Shown: in pieces, positions 16,535-26,768 of the stretch
How positions within the stretch are numbered: position 1 is the stretch's first letter
Layout of the letters: every line of letters starts with the position of its first letter
Source of the DNA: an uncultured Eudoraea sp.
GTDB taxonomy: Bacteria; Bacteroidota; Bacteroidia; Flavobacteriales; Flavobacteriaceae
Assembly: GCA_947258405.1 (NCBI GenBank)
Contig: CAMYIE010000003.1
Span: 10,992-58,652 of the forward strand
Length of the DNA: 47,661 bases
Reading direction: 5' to 3'
Made by a program: the position numbers and the translations under genes
Notes under the pieces: generated by a model
What the model saw: the letters and a program-made list of their open reading frames with translations, nothing else
The model's database searches: none
Told to the model about the DNA's origin: nothing

Positions 16535-18994
16535 TTATCTTAAGACTTGTATCCACCCTTTCTGAATTCCTGATCCGTCGCCAAGGTCGAGTATGTAAAA
16601 ATATGTGCCATCGGGAACCGCTTCGTTCTTGCGGGTGCCATCCCAGGTACTTGAATCGGTCATACCCGCTGCTTTATAAACCAGACTGCCATAACGGTTA
16701 TAGATCTCCATGGTATTATCAGGATACTGGTCAAGACAATTGATCTTAAGCCGATCGTTGGTTCCATCCCCGTTGGGGGAAAACTGATTGAAAAGGAAAC
16801 CACATTCAGACGTGCTTGGAAAATTAACCTCCACTTCCGCCGATGCTATATCGTTATCCGGATTGCCATCAAACGGATTGGAATTCAGTATGGCCGCAGT
16901 ATTGAAAAATGTTCCTTCTCTTGGTACAGAAACGTTAATGGTTAGTAAGGCCTGTTCACCCAGAGCCAGACTGGGAATATTCCACAAACCATTCTCCACA
17001 TTATAACTACCGGTATCGGCAGAATGAGAAATATATATAAACCCGCTATCGGATCCGGAAGGAATTATGTCTTCCACAAAAATATCATCCACCCTGTTCT
17101 CCTCAGATTCATTGGTAACAGTTATGGTGAATACGACCTGATCGCCCACCAATGGCCTGCTACTCAACGCCGTCTTCGTCAGGGCCAGGTCTACCCCTTC
17201 AGGTGGATCTATGTTTAGTTCCACCATTACGATATCATTTCCCGGATTACTGTCTTCGGGGAAGGTTTCCAGAATTCCCGCGGCATTGGTATAGACACCA
17301 TTTTCATCAACATCCACAACAATCTGCAACACTGCCGATCCCAGGGCGGTTATTTCGGGTATAGTCCATTCCCCGGATTGCAGGTCATAATTGCCGAGTG
17401 AAGCCGTATGAGAAACATAAATAAATCCTGATTCCAGCACATCAATCGCCAGAATATCGATAACCCTGCTGTCTGAAAGATTGTTGATCGTTATCGTAAA
17501 AGTGATCCGATCTCCGATACCAGCATTGGGGTCATCTATAGATTTTTGGATTTCCAGGTCAATCGTATCGGGATTGCATTCTGGGGTAAGGTTAGGATCA
17601 CAGGGATCCAAAGGGTCGGTATTGTTAAAAACCTCATCCCCGTCGTTGATACCATCGCCATCTGTATCCGGATTATTGGGGTCTGTCCCGATAATAATCT
17701 CCTGCCCGTCGAATAATCCGTCTCCATCGGTATCAACCGCACAGTTGGTTACATTAATGGTCACATCAGCAGTCTGATTGGTACAAGGTGCCAGTGCACC
17801 GGTGGTCGTATAAGTAAAAACATAATTCCCGCTTGTAAGGCCATCAAAATCAACAGTATTCTGGGCATCTATGGTAACCCCACCATTGGAAGGATCTGTG
17901 GTAATAGTCCAGTTACCAGGATCTGCTCCACTGAGTAGATCGTCAAGATCTGCGGTAGTTGGTCCATTGGCGGCTATGTTACATGCAAAAGAATCTGAAG
18001 GTGTCCCTGGGTTGGGTTGAATATTCACGGTAGCTGTCACCGCTTCGCGCTCTGAAGTACATCCATTGGCTGTGGTTTCGACCCAGAATTGAGTGGTCTG
18101 GGTAATCACCGGTGTAAAGGTAGCTAGGTCACCAAGCACTTCTGTACCGGTCTGGGTGGCATACCAGTTAAAATTGGGGTCGTCCGAATTGCCGGGTATA
18201 TCCCCTTCCGCAACAAGGGTAACCTGTCCGGGTCCACAGCGTGTATCTTCTGTCAGGCTGATGAAAACAGGTGTTGCATTCACCACTATAGTCACTTCGA
18301 GAGTTCCGCTCGCACAGGTACCGCTCGCATCGAGAAAAAAACCAAAATATGTACCTGCGGTAGGGTTGGCGACCTCCCCTGGTGTTAAATAACCCGAAGC
18401 ATTCAACGGATCCGGATTAATACTCCAGGTAAGCGTTGCCCCACCCGGTGGAACACTATTGGTATAAGCGTTAAGGCTTTCCGTTACCACGTCACAAAAT
18501 ATGGTAGGGGTATTCGGGTCGAGCAAAGGACCTTCACCCAGGCAAGCATCGTCATCGATAATGAAAATTGTGGCCAATGCTGGTGTCCCTACCGTATATG
18601 TTCCGGGTCCGGGCAGGACTTGAAAATTGATCGTTTCAGTTGGTTCCTCATCGCCATCATCGATTATATCGATCACCACCAATTCCGAACCGCCCTGAGC
18701 AACCGTATAATTGATAGTTACCGTCCCTGAAGGAACAACAAAGTCGACTCCCGGTGTTGAGGTTGATGGTGCAAGGCCATAGCTTACATCTACAGATCCA
18801 TCTGCCGGGGCTCCCGGAGCAACACTGATCCTAAAACTTCCGGCTACAGGGCCATTTTCACGTCCGTCGCTCTCAGCTGAAATAGTTACCGTTTGAGCAT
18901 AAATCGGGAAAGAAAGCAAAAGAAAAAAAACCAGGAAAATATGTGCTTTTCCGGTTAACTTCAAAGAAGCCCATCCCATACCAATCTTTTTCAT
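16535..18994 (-). CDS. Secreted multi-domain protein with gliding-type (T9SS type B) C-terminal domain
   Basis: 819 aa. Signal peptide to about residue 34, a Calx-beta-like domain (about 35-150), Ig-like/PKD-like regions (about 150-420), then calcium-binding thrombospondin type-3 repeats ([24 protein letters not shown]; about 423-465). Two DUF11 repeats follow (about 480-600 and 605-725), then the terminal domain with [17 protein letters not shown] and [11 protein letters not shown], the gliding motility-associated C-terminal signal. It should be exported by T9SS and held at the cell surface, as an adhesin or structural protein. It is far shorter than SprB and heads the operon with PorP/SprF and OmpA. 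Confidence 0.92.
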   Translation of the reverse strand: MKKIGMGWASLKLTGKAHIFLVFFLLLSFPIYAQTVTISAESDGRENGPVAGSFRISVAPGAPADGSVDVSYGLAPSTSTPGVDFVVPSGTVTINYTVAQGGSELVVIDIIDDGDEEPTETINFQVLPGPGTYTVGTPALATIFIIDDDACLGEGPLLDPNTPTIFCDVVTESLNAYTNSVPPGGATLTWSINPDPLNASGYLTPGEVANPTAGTYFGFFLDASGTCASGTLEVTIVVNATPVFISLTEDTRCGPGQVTLVAEGDIPGNSDDPNFNWYATQTGTEVLGDLATFTPVITQTTQFWVETTANGCTSEREAVTATVNIQPNPGTPSDSFACNIAANGPTTADLDDLLSGADPGNWTITTDPSNGGVTIDAQNTVDFDGLTSGNYVFTYTTTGALAPCTNQTADVTINVTNCAVDTDGDGLFDGQEIIIGTDPNNPDTDGDGINDGDEVFNNTDPLDPCDPNLTPECNPDTIDLEIQKSIDDPNAGIGDRITFTITINNLSDSRVIDILAIDVLESGFIYVSHTASLGNYDLQSGEWTIPEITALGSAVLQIVVDVDENGVYTNAAGILETFPEDSNPGNDIVMVELNIDPPEGVDLALTKTALSSRPLVGDQVVFTITVTNESEENRVDDIFVEDIIPSGSDSGFIYISHSADTGSYNVENGLWNIPSLALGEQALLTINVSVPREGTFFNTAAILNSNPFDGNPDNDIASAEVEVNFPSTSECGFLFNQFSPNGDGTNDRLKINCLDQYPDNTMEIYNRYGSLVYKAAGMTDSSTWDGTRKNEAVPDGTYFYILDLGDGSGIQKGWIQVLR

Positions 18995-19159
18995 TTATCG
19001 CAACTTCTTTAATCGGGGTTTAAGATATCTCATCTTAAGAGTAATACGCTAGAAATACAGAATCTCAATATTACTAAATATCCAGTCATCCGCCCAAATA
19101 ACGGGCCTAAATATGAGTTTTTCGGATGAAATGCGGATCTTTAGTCCATCCATTTGCTA

Positions 19160-20047
19160 CTACAGTGAGGCTGAGGCAGTTTCTGCCTCAGGAAAGACTT
19201 TTTTAACCAAACCCTGTAGTACCTTGCCAGGACCTACCTCAATAAAGTGGGTCGCCCCGTCAGCAACCATATTCTTTACGCTCTGGGTCCATTTCACCGG
19301 TGCGGTTAACTGGGCGATCAGATTACTCTTGATATCGGTGGGGTAGGTTTCACCCCTGGTGGTGACATTTTGATATACTGCACAACGCGGTGCATCAAAA
19401 TTGGTTTGTTCGATAGCCAGTGCCAGTTCTTCACGGGCAGGTTCCATCAAGGGTGAATGAAAGGCTCCGCCAACAGGTAAAACCAGGGCTCTCCTGGCTC
19501 CTGCTTCTTTTAGTTTTTCGCAAGCTGAATTTACGGCGTCTACCTCGCCTGAAATAACGAGTTGCCCGGGGCAGTTATAATTAGCCGGGACAACTATCCC
19601 ATCGGTTTGTTCGCAAATTCCCTCTACTATAGCATCCTCCAGGGCTATTACCGCCGCCATGGTACTCGGTTGTAGTTCACATGCTTTTTGCATAGCCATG
19701 GCCCTTCTGGAGACCAATTGGAGTCCGTCTTCAAAACCAAGAGCTCCTGCTGCCACAAGTGCAGAAAATTCTCCCAGCGAATGACCCGCAACCATGTCGG
19801 GCTTGAACTGGTCTTTTAACAAATGTGCGAGGATCACAGAATGCAGGAAAATTGCTGGTTGGGTCACCTTTGTTTGTTTCAATTCTTCGGGGGTTCCTGC
19901 AAACATTATATCTGTAATGGCAAAACCCAGAATCTCATTGGCCTTTAAGAACATTTCTTTAGCCTCGGCAGATTGTTCAAAAAGATCATGGCCCATACCT
20001 ACAAATTGAGCTCCCTGACCTGGAAAAATATACGCTTTCATTTTCAA
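19160..20047 (-). CDS. fabD: Malonyl-CoA:ACP transacylase
   Basis: 295 aa, the usual FabD length. YIFPGQGAQFVGMG occurs at the N-terminus, the nucleophile S90 sits in GHSLGE, and H197 lies in GGAFHSPLM; a QPAIFLHS segment lies before the active site. It loads malonyl groups on acyl carrier protein for fatty-acid synthesis. Two in-frame starts (M1, M3) are possible. It stands alone from the other fab genes, 57 bp after the carbonic anhydrase gene on the same strand. A weak -7-like CAAAAATA (20062-20069, read on minus) precedes it, without a -33. Confidence 0.97.
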   Translation of the reverse strand: MKMKAYIFPGQGAQFVGMGHDLFEQSAEAKEMFLKANEILGFAITDIMFAGTPEELKQTKVTQPAIFLHSVILAHLLKDQFKPDMVAGHSLGEFSALVAAGALGFEDGLQLVSRRAMAMQKACELQPSTMAAVIALEDAIVEGICEQTDGIVVPANYNCPGQLVISGEVDAVNSACEKLKEAGARRALVLPVGGAFHSPLMEPAREELALAIEQTNFDAPRCAVYQNVTTRGETYPTDIKSNLIAQLTAPVKWTQSVKNMVADGATHFIEVGPGKVLQGLVKKVFPEAETASASL

Positions 20048-20104
20048 TGGTGTTTGGTTGTCAAAAATAGGGAAATCTGGTGGAAGTGATCCTGGTTTAT
20101 AGCA

Positions 20105-20620
20105 TTATGATCCTTCCTTAAACCAGCCCGAATAGGTGATATAATTCTCTGCTATCCGGTCGATCTCTCCAGTACTTAATTCTATACTGATATCTTTGAT
20201 CTTTTTGGCCGGCATACCTGCAAAAACACTTCCTTCAGGTACATGGGTACCCTTTGTCAATACTGCTCCTGCGGCGATAATACTATTGCTCTCTACTATA
20301 CAGTCGTCCATGATAATACTCCCCATACCAACGAGTACACGGTCTTTGATTTTGCATCCATGGACAATCGCACCATGGCCTATGGATACATTGTTCCCAA
20401 TTTCTGTAGGGGACTTTTTATATGTACAATGTATAATGGCGCCATCCTGAATGTTTACCTTATTCCCTATCCTGATATAGTGAACATCGCCCCGCAGAAC
20501 CGCATTATACCAGATACTGCACTGATCTCCCATGGTAACTTCTCCCACTATAGTCGCATTCTCAGCAATAAAACAGTCTTTGCCTATAACAGGGGTAAAC
20601 CCACGTACAGCTTTTATCAT
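20105..20620 (-). CDS. Gamma-carbonic anhydrase family protein (left-handed beta-helix)
   Basis: 171 aa of hexapeptide repeats. The zinc-ligand histidines of gamma-carbonic anhydrases are present: H64, H82 and H87 (QDGAIIH and GHGAIVHG), along with R43 and D45 (VLRGD). A C-terminal helix follows. It would hydrate CO2 or act as a PaaY/YrdA-type protein; homologues differ in measured activity. The gene sits between the LytTR regulator and fabD on the same strand, with a 26-bp gap to the regulator. Confidence 0.9.
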   Translation of the reverse strand: MIKAVRGFTPVIGKDCFIAENATIVGEVTMGDQCSIWYNAVLRGDVHYIRIGNKVNIQDGAIIHCTYKKSPTEIGNNVSIGHGAIVHGCKIKDRVLVGMGSIIMDDCIVESNSIIAAGAVLTKGTHVPEGSVFAGMPAKKIKDISIELSTGEIDRIAENYITYSGWFKEGS

Positions 20621-20646
20621 AGTTAATGTTTTTATTTGGTCTAAAA

Positions 20647-21378
20647 TTATTCAAAAAAAGACAGCAATCCACGCTTTCTGGAAGAAGAAACCAGTAGTTC
20701 TTTCCCATTAGACAACACTACGCTACCGCCTTTGCCTTTCCGGTATTTAACGATTTCGTTTACGTTTACAAGAAACGATTTATGCGTTCTGGCGAAGCCA
20801 AAATCAGATAGAGCCTCCTCAAAATATTTTAGGGTTTTGCTTACAAGGATCTTTTTATTTATCAGATGGATTTCCGTATAGTTGTCATCGGCCTTACAGA
20901 AAAGAATATCGCCAATGTCGAGTACCTGAAAACCATCGAGCTGAGGAATGGTGATCTTTCCGGAAACTTTAGGCTGAGTGGTTTTGAGCAATTGTTCCTC
21001 TAGTTGTTTCTCCTTTATTTTGATCTCTTTCACATGATTAACAGCCTTCTGGAGTTCATCTATAGCGATGGGCTTCATCAAATAATAAGCGGCATGGTTG
21101 TTCAACGCCTCCAGGGCATACTGGTCGTATGCCGTTACGAATACTATTTCAAATTCTCTTTCCGGTAGTTGATCTATCAGGTCAAAAGCATTCCCAAATG
21201 GCATTTCAACATCCAGGAATAGAAGATCAGGCTTGGTTTCTCTTATGAGATCTACTCCTTTTGAAACGGTATCCGCTTCGCCCACAATTTCAATATCCGA
21301 GCAGTATTTACCGACATAATTCCTTAGTATTTCCCTGCTCTGGGCTTCATCCTCAACTAAAACAGCTTTTAACTTCAT
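20647..21378 (-). CDS. LytTR-family response regulator
   Basis: 243 aa. A receiver domain (1 to about 120) has the acidic pair E9/D10, phospho-acceptor D56 in LLFLDVEMP, T in FVTAYDQYA, and K near 102 in LMKPI. A LytTR DNA-binding domain (about 137-240) contains DDNYTEIHL and FARTHKSFLVNV. It is translated with its kinase: its ATG overlaps the kinase stop by 4 bp (ATGA). Target genes cannot be read from the sequence. Confidence 0.96.
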   Translation of the reverse strand: MKLKAVLVEDEAQSREILRNYVGKYCSDIEIVGEADTVSKGVDLIRETKPDLLFLDVEMPFGNAFDLIDQLPEREFEIVFVTAYDQYALEALNNHAAYYLMKPIAIDELQKAVNHVKEIKIKEKQLEEQLLKTTQPKVSGKITIPQLDGFQVLDIGDILFCKADDNYTEIHLINKKILVSKTLKYFEEALSDFGFARTHKSFLVNVNEIVKYRKGKGGSVVLSNGKELLVSSSRKRGLLSFFE

Positions 21379-23327
21379 CTTTTATTCCTTAGGGTTACCA
21401 AAACATGGGTGCCTGTTCCGTCCTTTTTCAGATCGCTGACCTCTACCCCGATCTGATGCTTGCCCATTTTATTCAGGATCTTCAGACGATCTTTTATATT
21501 GTTCATAGCTGTGGATTTTTGATCGCTCTGATGCCTGGTTTTTAATTTGGCCGATTGTTTTCTCCCGATTCCGTTATCCTCAATAATGATCTGTAATTGG
21601 TCTTTTTCCTTATTTACCCTGACGGCCAGCAGACCCTTATCTTCTTTGTATCGAAGTCCGTGCCAAACTGCATTTTCTACATAAGGCTGTAACAGCATAG
21701 GAGGTATTTCAAATTGACTGAGCTCCACCCCAGGATCGATTTCCACCTTATAATCGAACTTATCCGGAAATCTGGCTTTTTCCAGTTTCAGATATAATCC
21801 GATGAGTTCCATTTCTTTGCTCAGAGGGATAAAATCATCTTCACTATTCTCCAATACCGCCCTCATTAAAGAAGAGAAGTCGCTGAGATAGCGATTAGCA
21901 CTCCTCTCATCGCTTTTTGCGATATAACTATTCACAGAATTAAGCGCATTGAAAATGAAGTGCGGATTCATCTGCGATCGCAGTGATTTAAGGGCCAAAA
22001 GATTATTGGCCAATTTTTGCTGACGGTTACTGCGATAGAAGAAAAAGGCTGCCAATGCGGTAAGCAATATGAGCAATATCAAAGAATAGATCAGCCACTT
22101 CTGTCTTCGGTTAGTCTCTTCAGACAACTGCTGTTGGGTTATAGCCAGCTCAAATTTGCTTTGTGATAGTTGCCGGTCTCTCTCTAAACTACTGATACGG
22201 CTTTGTTTGGCAGCGATCTCCCTGTTGAATCGTGCTGCCTGTGCAATTTGGATTTCCTTGCGTTGGTAGAGCGTATCGACCACTGCCACATACTGCTGAT
22301 ACGATTCCAGCGCCCTCGAAAAATCGCCCTTTTTACTGTACACCTCAGAAAGTTTCCTGGTGGCATCTTTTTTAACCTCCAGATCGTCGTCAACATCTGC
22401 CTTTCTGATACTTTCCACCAGGTATGGAATAGCTTCATCGGTCTTGTCTTGTTCTACATAGGCATTGGCAATCTTGTAGTTGATCTGCTGGGCCGAAATG
22501 GAGTCATCAACCTGTGAGAGTCCTGCGCTTTCTGCCGCCGGGACCTGGATGTCCCCAAGTTCAGACAGGCTCTTTTTTCTCAGTTTGATCTCCTCTTCAT
22601 ACCGGCCTTCACGATTGTAGAAATCGGCTACCTTCTCATTCTCCCGAACGGCTCTTTTCGGGGTCTGAGCCGCAGCCTGGTCAAGAGAGTAGCCATAATA
22701 GGCCTCGGCTTCCTGAGCGCGGTTATCCTTTGCATATACATCGGCGATCTTGGAATTAAGATCCGGCACTTTTGGTGCAATTCTATTTTTTCGTGCAATT
22801 TTTAATCCTTCTTCATAGTATGTCACTGCTTTAGGTGTATCGCCAAGGCCGGTAAAAGCATCGCCAAGCCCTTCATAGAGTTGTATGCGCTGGTAAGGAA
22901 CCATTCCAGCCAACTCTATCAGTGGAAGAAGTGTTGATTCGGCCTCTTTATAGGCACTAATCTGAAGTAAACTCTGACCTAGTAAGAGAGCTGTCTGCGT
23001 GGTTTTATATATGGCTTGTGCATCGCGATAGTTAGAAATAGCCAGATCGAATTGTTGATGATACTGGTAGATCTCCCCCAACCTGCTTAAAGCCAAAGCC
23101 CTCTCCTTTTCATTACCCCTGTCGGCCAGGCTCTCCAGGGCACGGACGATAAAATCGATACTCTTATCGATATCTATTCGCTTATTGGTCTGAGCAGAAT
23201 CGAGCAGCGCACGGAACTGAGCGGGCACAGCTTTTCCTTCAGCAGAAGATTCCCTTTTATCGACCTGAGAATTTACCTGGGTGATCCCCGCTATCAAAAA
23301 TACCAATATGATGATAAAGGCTCTCAT
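21375..23327 (-). CDS. LytS-type histidine kinase with periplasmic/sensory TPR domain
   Basis: 650 aa. Signal peptide (1 to about 20), TPR repeats (about 38-360), a coiled coil (about 365-408), one TM helix (about 411-431), a His_kinase domain with H456 in QMNPHFIFNALNS, and a HATPase_c domain with VENAVWHGLRYK and IEDNGIGR. The TPR part should be outside the inner membrane and sense a protein or peptide partner. The ligand is unknown. It forms a unit with the LytTR regulator through a 4-bp overlap. Confidence 0.95.
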   Translation of the reverse strand: MRAFIIILVFLIAGITQVNSQVDKRESSAEGKAVPAQFRALLDSAQTNKRIDIDKSIDFIVRALESLADRGNEKERALALSRLGEIYQYHQQFDLAISNYRDAQAIYKTTQTALLLGQSLLQISAYKEAESTLLPLIELAGMVPYQRIQLYEGLGDAFTGLGDTPKAVTYYEEGLKIARKNRIAPKVPDLNSKIADVYAKDNRAQEAEAYYGYSLDQAAAQTPKRAVRENEKVADFYNREGRYEEEIKLRKKSLSELGDIQVPAAESAGLSQVDDSISAQQINYKIANAYVEQDKTDEAIPYLVESIRKADVDDDLEVKKDATRKLSEVYSKKGDFSRALESYQQYVAVVDTLYQRKEIQIAQAARFNREIAAKQSRISSLERDRQLSQSKFELAITQQQLSEETNRRQKWLIYSLILLILLTALAAFFFYRSNRQQKLANNLLALKSLRSQMNPHFIFNALNSVNSYIAKSDERSANRYLSDFSSLMRAVLENSEDDFIPLSKEMELIGLYLKLEKARFPDKFDYKVEIDPGVELSQFEIPPMLLQPYVENAVWHGLRYKEDKGLLAVRVNKEKDQLQIIIEDNGIGRKQSAKLKTRHQSDQKSTAMNNIKDRLKILNKMGKHQIGVEVSDLKKDGTGTHVLVTLRNKR

Positions 23328-23538
23328 TTAAATCTTTAATTCATGGTAAACTTAGTTGATTTAAGTTGCAATAAAAAATCATCGAACCCCTGCAGACTAT
23401 AACAAATAATAGGTTTTAAGGCCTTTACGAACTCCCTGTCGCGCCAGGCTCAATCAAAAGGTCGTTTCACTCATTTCAACTTTTATATCGGTTTTAAGCG
23501 GTCTACTTTTAGTGCAAATAACTCTAAAAAAAGACAAA

Positions 23539-24705
23539 ATGAAATCGATCCTCACCTTAGTACTTTTTGGGCTGCTTGGTCTGAATTCTTCAAATTCGAC
23601 GGCAGTAGTTCCCAATACCGATATTACAAAAACACAATTGCACCAAAAGAGCATTTCAGCGCACAATAACAAAGTGCAGATTGCACTCTTACTCGATACC
23701 AGCAACAGTATGGACGGACTGATCAATCAGGCGAAGGCCCAGTTGTGGGATATCGTTAATGAATTTACCTATGCCAGATGTAGCCATCGCAAAAGCCCCA
23801 GTATAGAGATCGCCCTTTACCAGTATGGAAATAATGAACTCTCATCGAGAGAAGGTTATATACAACAGGTATTGGGCTTTAGCAATGATCTAGACGAAAT
23901 ATCTAAAAAGCTATTCTCACTAACCACCAATGGTGGTGAAGAATACTGCGGGCAGGTAATACATACCTCGATTGAGCAGCTAGACTGGAATAGGAATCCC
24001 GATGGCCTTAGAATGATATTTATCGCGGGAAACGAACCCTTTACGCAAGGACGACTCAATTACAAGGATGCTGTAAGCCAGGCCAAAGAAATGGATATTG
24101 TAGTCAATACGATCTTCTGTGGAGATTATCAGCAAGGTATACAGACCGAATGGCAAAGAGGAGCCAGACTCACCGGTGGTGAATATATGGCAATTGATCA
24201 CAATAGGGAGATCGTTCATGTTCCTACCCCATATGACGAGATAATAATCCGGTTAAATAAGAAGCTAAACAACACTTATATATCGTACGGATACGAAGGG
24301 ACAGCAAGAATAGCCAATCAATCCGTTCAGGATGCTAACGCCATGGAACTGGAAGAAGCTGTGGCAGTAAAAAGAGCAGTCAGCAAAAGCTCGGGATACT
24401 ATAAAAATTCGTCATGGGACCTTGTTGATGCCGCCGAGGAGGAAGACTTCGAAATTGGCAAGGTAGAGCGCAAGCACCTACCCTCAGAATTACAATCCAA
24501 GTCAGACAAGGAACTGGCCGCACATATAGAGGCAAAAAAAGCCGAAAGGGACCAAATTCAGGAAGAAATCCGGGAATTAGATGCAAAACGACAGGAATTC
24601 CTTGCACAAAATCAAAAAGACCAGAAGGGGGAATTGGAAAGCGCCATGTTAAATGCAATTAAAAAACAAGCATCACGTAAAAACTTTAGCTGGACAAAAA
24701 AATAG
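23539..24705 (+). CDS. Secreted VWA-domain protein
   Basis: 388 aa from the ATG at 23539. The frame is open to a GTG at 23512, but starting at 23539 places a signal peptide (MKSILTLVLFGLLGL) at the very N-terminus. The VWA domain carries a complete MIDAS DTSNS (D53, S55, S57) and a TTNGGEEYCG loop with the MIDAS Thr. The C-terminal part (about 300-388) is charged coiled coil with KAERDQIQEEIRELDAKRQE and a basic end. VWA domains bind protein ligands through a divalent ion. It is monocistronic and ends in an intrinsic terminator; the function is unknown. Confidence 0.88.
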   Translation: MKSILTLVLFGLLGLNSSNSTAVVPNTDITKTQLHQKSISAHNNKVQIALLLDTSNSMDGLINQAKAQLWDIVNEFTYARCSHRKSPSIEIALYQYGNNELSSREGYIQQVLGFSNDLDEISKKLFSLTTNGGEEYCGQVIHTSIEQLDWNRNPDGLRMIFIAGNEPFTQGRLNYKDAVSQAKEMDIVVNTIFCGDYQQGIQTEWQRGARLTGGEYMAIDHNREIVHVPTPYDEIIIRLNKKLNNTYISYGYEGTARIANQSVQDANAMELEEAVAVKRAVSKSSGYYKNSSWDLVDAAEEEDFEIGKVERKHLPSELQSKSDKELAAHIEAKKAERDQIQEEIRELDAKRQEFLAQNQKDQKGELESAMLNAIKKQASRKNFSWTKK

Positions 24706-24710
24706 GGAAT

Positions 24711-24740
24711 AGCCTGCCGGTGAATGCCGGTGGGCTTTTC
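24711..24740 (+). terminator. Intrinsic terminator after the VWA gene
   Basis: A 10-bp stem (agcctgccgg with ccggtgggct, two G-U pairs) with a 6-nt loop, followed by TTTTC, begins 6 bp after the VWA stop. The convergent PorP/SprF gene ends just beyond, at 24747. Confidence 0.75.
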
Positions 24741-24746
24741 AATGCT

Positions 24747-25745
24747 TTAATAGTTGGCCGACGGACAAAAACAATCGTAGCGATTTTCGCGTACAGGTCC
24801 GAAATCATAGCCAAGGGTGATCTGGTGAAAACCTCCATTATCCAATCGTATATCGCCCGATTGGTATGAATAGTTATAGGAGAACATAAAACGATTAACA
24901 TTGACACCTACAATAGGTGTAAAAAGCTGAAGCCGTTGTTCCCCAAAACTACCGTCGGTTTGGAACTGGGCTCCATCGAAACTGCGCCTGTAAGATAAGC
25001 CACCCCAGATGGTGCCAAAATTGACATCCTTATAAACTTTGGCATTGATATCGACTGTTTCTTCTTCCGTAAATTCGGTCAATTGGAAAAGTATGGAAGG
25101 TTCTATCCGCACGGAGGATTTTCCAAATATATAACCCACCTGTACAAGGTATCTCCTTAAATTATCAAATTCTATAGCTGTATAGAGATCCCTTCCACTA
25201 CCCAGTAGATTGAGTATGGTAACATGGGTATAGAACTCCATATAGTTATAGGAAGCCCCCATATCAACATTGAAATAACTGGCACTGTTTTGTCCACCAC
25301 CAACGATGGGATCTGGTATTACAGATACAAATTCACTTTCATCCAGTCTGCTCTGCACAAATCCAGCGCTAAGACCCAGCGAAAGCTGATTGAGAATTCT
25401 AAAATCTTCCCCGAAAGGCAAATGATGAGCATAGCTCAGTTTCAACCCTGTTTGTGAGTGGTACCCATTGGCATCATTAAAAACAATAGCTCCAACACCG
25501 CTTCTGGTGTCGGGAATCCTGAAATGAGCACTCAATGTCTGCAAACTAGGCGCCTCATCTACGCTAAACCATTGCTTTCTGGCTGTCAACCTGATTTTTC
25601 CTCCTTCGCCAATTCCTGCCATTGAAGGATGTACCAGATAGTAATTATCAGCGAGATAGTCGAAATAAACCGGGAGTCCTTCCTGTGCGGTACTTAAAAG
25701 ACTAAAAGAGAAAAACGAAAAGAGAAGGATCAGCCGATTTTTCAT
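24747..25745 (-). CDS. PorP/SprF-family membrane protein (second copy, unpaired)
   Basis: 332 aa. After the signal peptide (1 to about 20) comes VYFDYLADNYYLVHPSMAGI, the PorP/SprF signature with the conserved P-(A/S)-x-AG pattern, followed by beta-barrel strands and a final strand QITLGYDFG. Unlike the copy at 15538 it has no adjacent T9SS substrate or OmpA gene: the VWA gene converges on one side and the Nfu gene diverges on the other. A -7-like TATATTTG (25788-25781) lies upstream, without a clear -33. Confidence 0.88.
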   Translation of the reverse strand: MKNRLILLFSFFSFSLLSTAQEGLPVYFDYLADNYYLVHPSMAGIGEGGKIRLTARKQWFSVDEAPSLQTLSAHFRIPDTRSGVGAIVFNDANGYHSQTGLKLSYAHHLPFGEDFRILNQLSLGLSAGFVQSRLDESEFVSVIPDPIVGGGQNSASYFNVDMGASYNYMEFYTHVTILNLLGSGRDLYTAIEFDNLRRYLVQVGYIFGKSSVRIEPSILFQLTEFTEEETVDINAKVYKDVNFGTIWGGLSYRRSFDGAQFQTDGSFGEQRLQLFTPIVGVNVNRFMFSYNYSYQSGDIRLDNGGFHQITLGYDFGPVRENRYDCFCPSANY

Positions 25746-25845
25746 CTAAAAAGATTGGGATGCTTAATTATTGATTGTCTCAAATATAAAGTATAACGGA
25801 TGAAAGAGAGCTTTAGTATATCCTTAGAAGCTCGAAAAATGGTTG

Positions 25846-25853
25846 TATTTTTG
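25846..25853 (+). promoter_or_regulatory. Probable -7 element of the Nfu gene
   Basis: TATTTTTG fits TAnnTTTG, with a TTA at 25824-25826 (19-bp spacing) as an imperfect -33. Transcription would start around 25858-25862, so translation should begin at the ATG at 25863 or 25869 rather than at the open ATG at 25800. Confidence 0.5.
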
Positions 25854-25868
25854 CGAAAATTCATGCTT

Positions 25869-26768
25869 ATGAAAGAGTATCATATTACCGTTAAAAAAAC
25901 TGCCAACCCGACCATCCTCAAATTTGAGGCCAATGATTTTCTTATTGAAGCCGGAAATTTTGAGTATAAAAACATAGATGAGGCCAAGAATTCGCCTCTC
26001 GCACAGCAGCTTTTCTACCTGCCGTTTATCAAAACTGTATATATTTCTGGGAATTTTATAGCCCTCGAACGATTCGATATTGTGGAATGGGACGATGTAA
26101 AAGACGAGGTAGCTCAGCAACTGGTAGAATACCTGAATTCAGGAGCTCCCATAGTACTCGAAGAAGAGAAGTCCACAATGGTTGCCACTACTGTTTATGC
26201 AGAGGTAACCCCTAATCCGGCTGTAATGAAATTTGTGGCCAACCGGAAGATCGTACCCGGCATGTTCGAATTCAAGAACATAGATCAGGCTAAAGATTCG
26301 GCCCTGGCATCAGAGCTTTTTGGATTGCCCTATGTTAAAGAGGTCTTTCTAGATGAGAACTATATTTCTGTAACCAAATACGAGGTAGCCTCATGGGAGG
26401 AAATCACCTTGGAGTTAAGAGAACTGATCAGAGAATTTTTGGCTTCTGGAAAGACCGTCGTTTCGGATAAGGCGGAGAAGGTGGGTCATCAGGTGAACGA
26501 TAAGCCTTCAGGCACTGTAGGTATGGATTCCACATCTTTGGAAATAATCAATATCCTCGATGAATATGTAAAACCTGCTGTTGCCAGCGATGGAGGGAAC
26601 ATCCTTTTTCAGTCCTACGAGCCTGAAAGCAAAACGGTCAATGTAATCCTGCAGGGTGCGTGCAGTGGTTGTCCCTCTTCTACCTATACCCTGAGAAATG
26701 GAATTGAAACCATGCTCAAAAATATGCTGGGTGATAAGGTGGAAGAAGTGGTTGCGATCAACGGTTGA
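25869..26768 (+). CDS. Nfu/NifU-type iron-sulfur protein with duplicated N-terminal domain
   Basis: 299 aa from ATG 25869; the open frame extends to 25800, but the extension is not family-like and a promoter element overlaps it. There are two tandem Nfu N-terminal domains: about 1-90 (KKTANPTILKFEAN) and about 108-192 (VTPNPAVMKFVANRK). The C-terminal NifU domain carries the Fe-S cluster motif GACSGCPSS (C265, C268). It should carry or transfer Fe-S clusters in the cytosol. Most Nfu proteins have a single N-terminal domain. The dodecin gene follows 70 bp downstream. Confidence 0.93.
   Translation: MKEYHITVKKTANPTILKFEANDFLIEAGNFEYKNIDEAKNSPLAQQLFYLPFIKTVYISGNFIALERFDIVEWDDVKDEVAQQLVEYLNSGAPIVLEEEKSTMVATTVYAEVTPNPAVMKFVANRKIVPGMFEFKNIDQAKDSALASELFGLPYVKEVFLDENYISVTKYEVASWEEITLELRELIREFLASGKTVVSDKAEKVGHQVNDKPSGTVGMDSTSLEIINILDEYVKPAVASDGGNILFQSYEPESKTVNVILQGACSGCPSSTYTLRNGIETMLKNMLGDKVEEVVAING

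Noticed and set aside
25800-25868. N-terminal extension of the Nfu gene from the ATG at 25800
   Set aside because: The extra residues do not fit the family and a promoter-like TATTTTTG (25846-25853) overlaps them.
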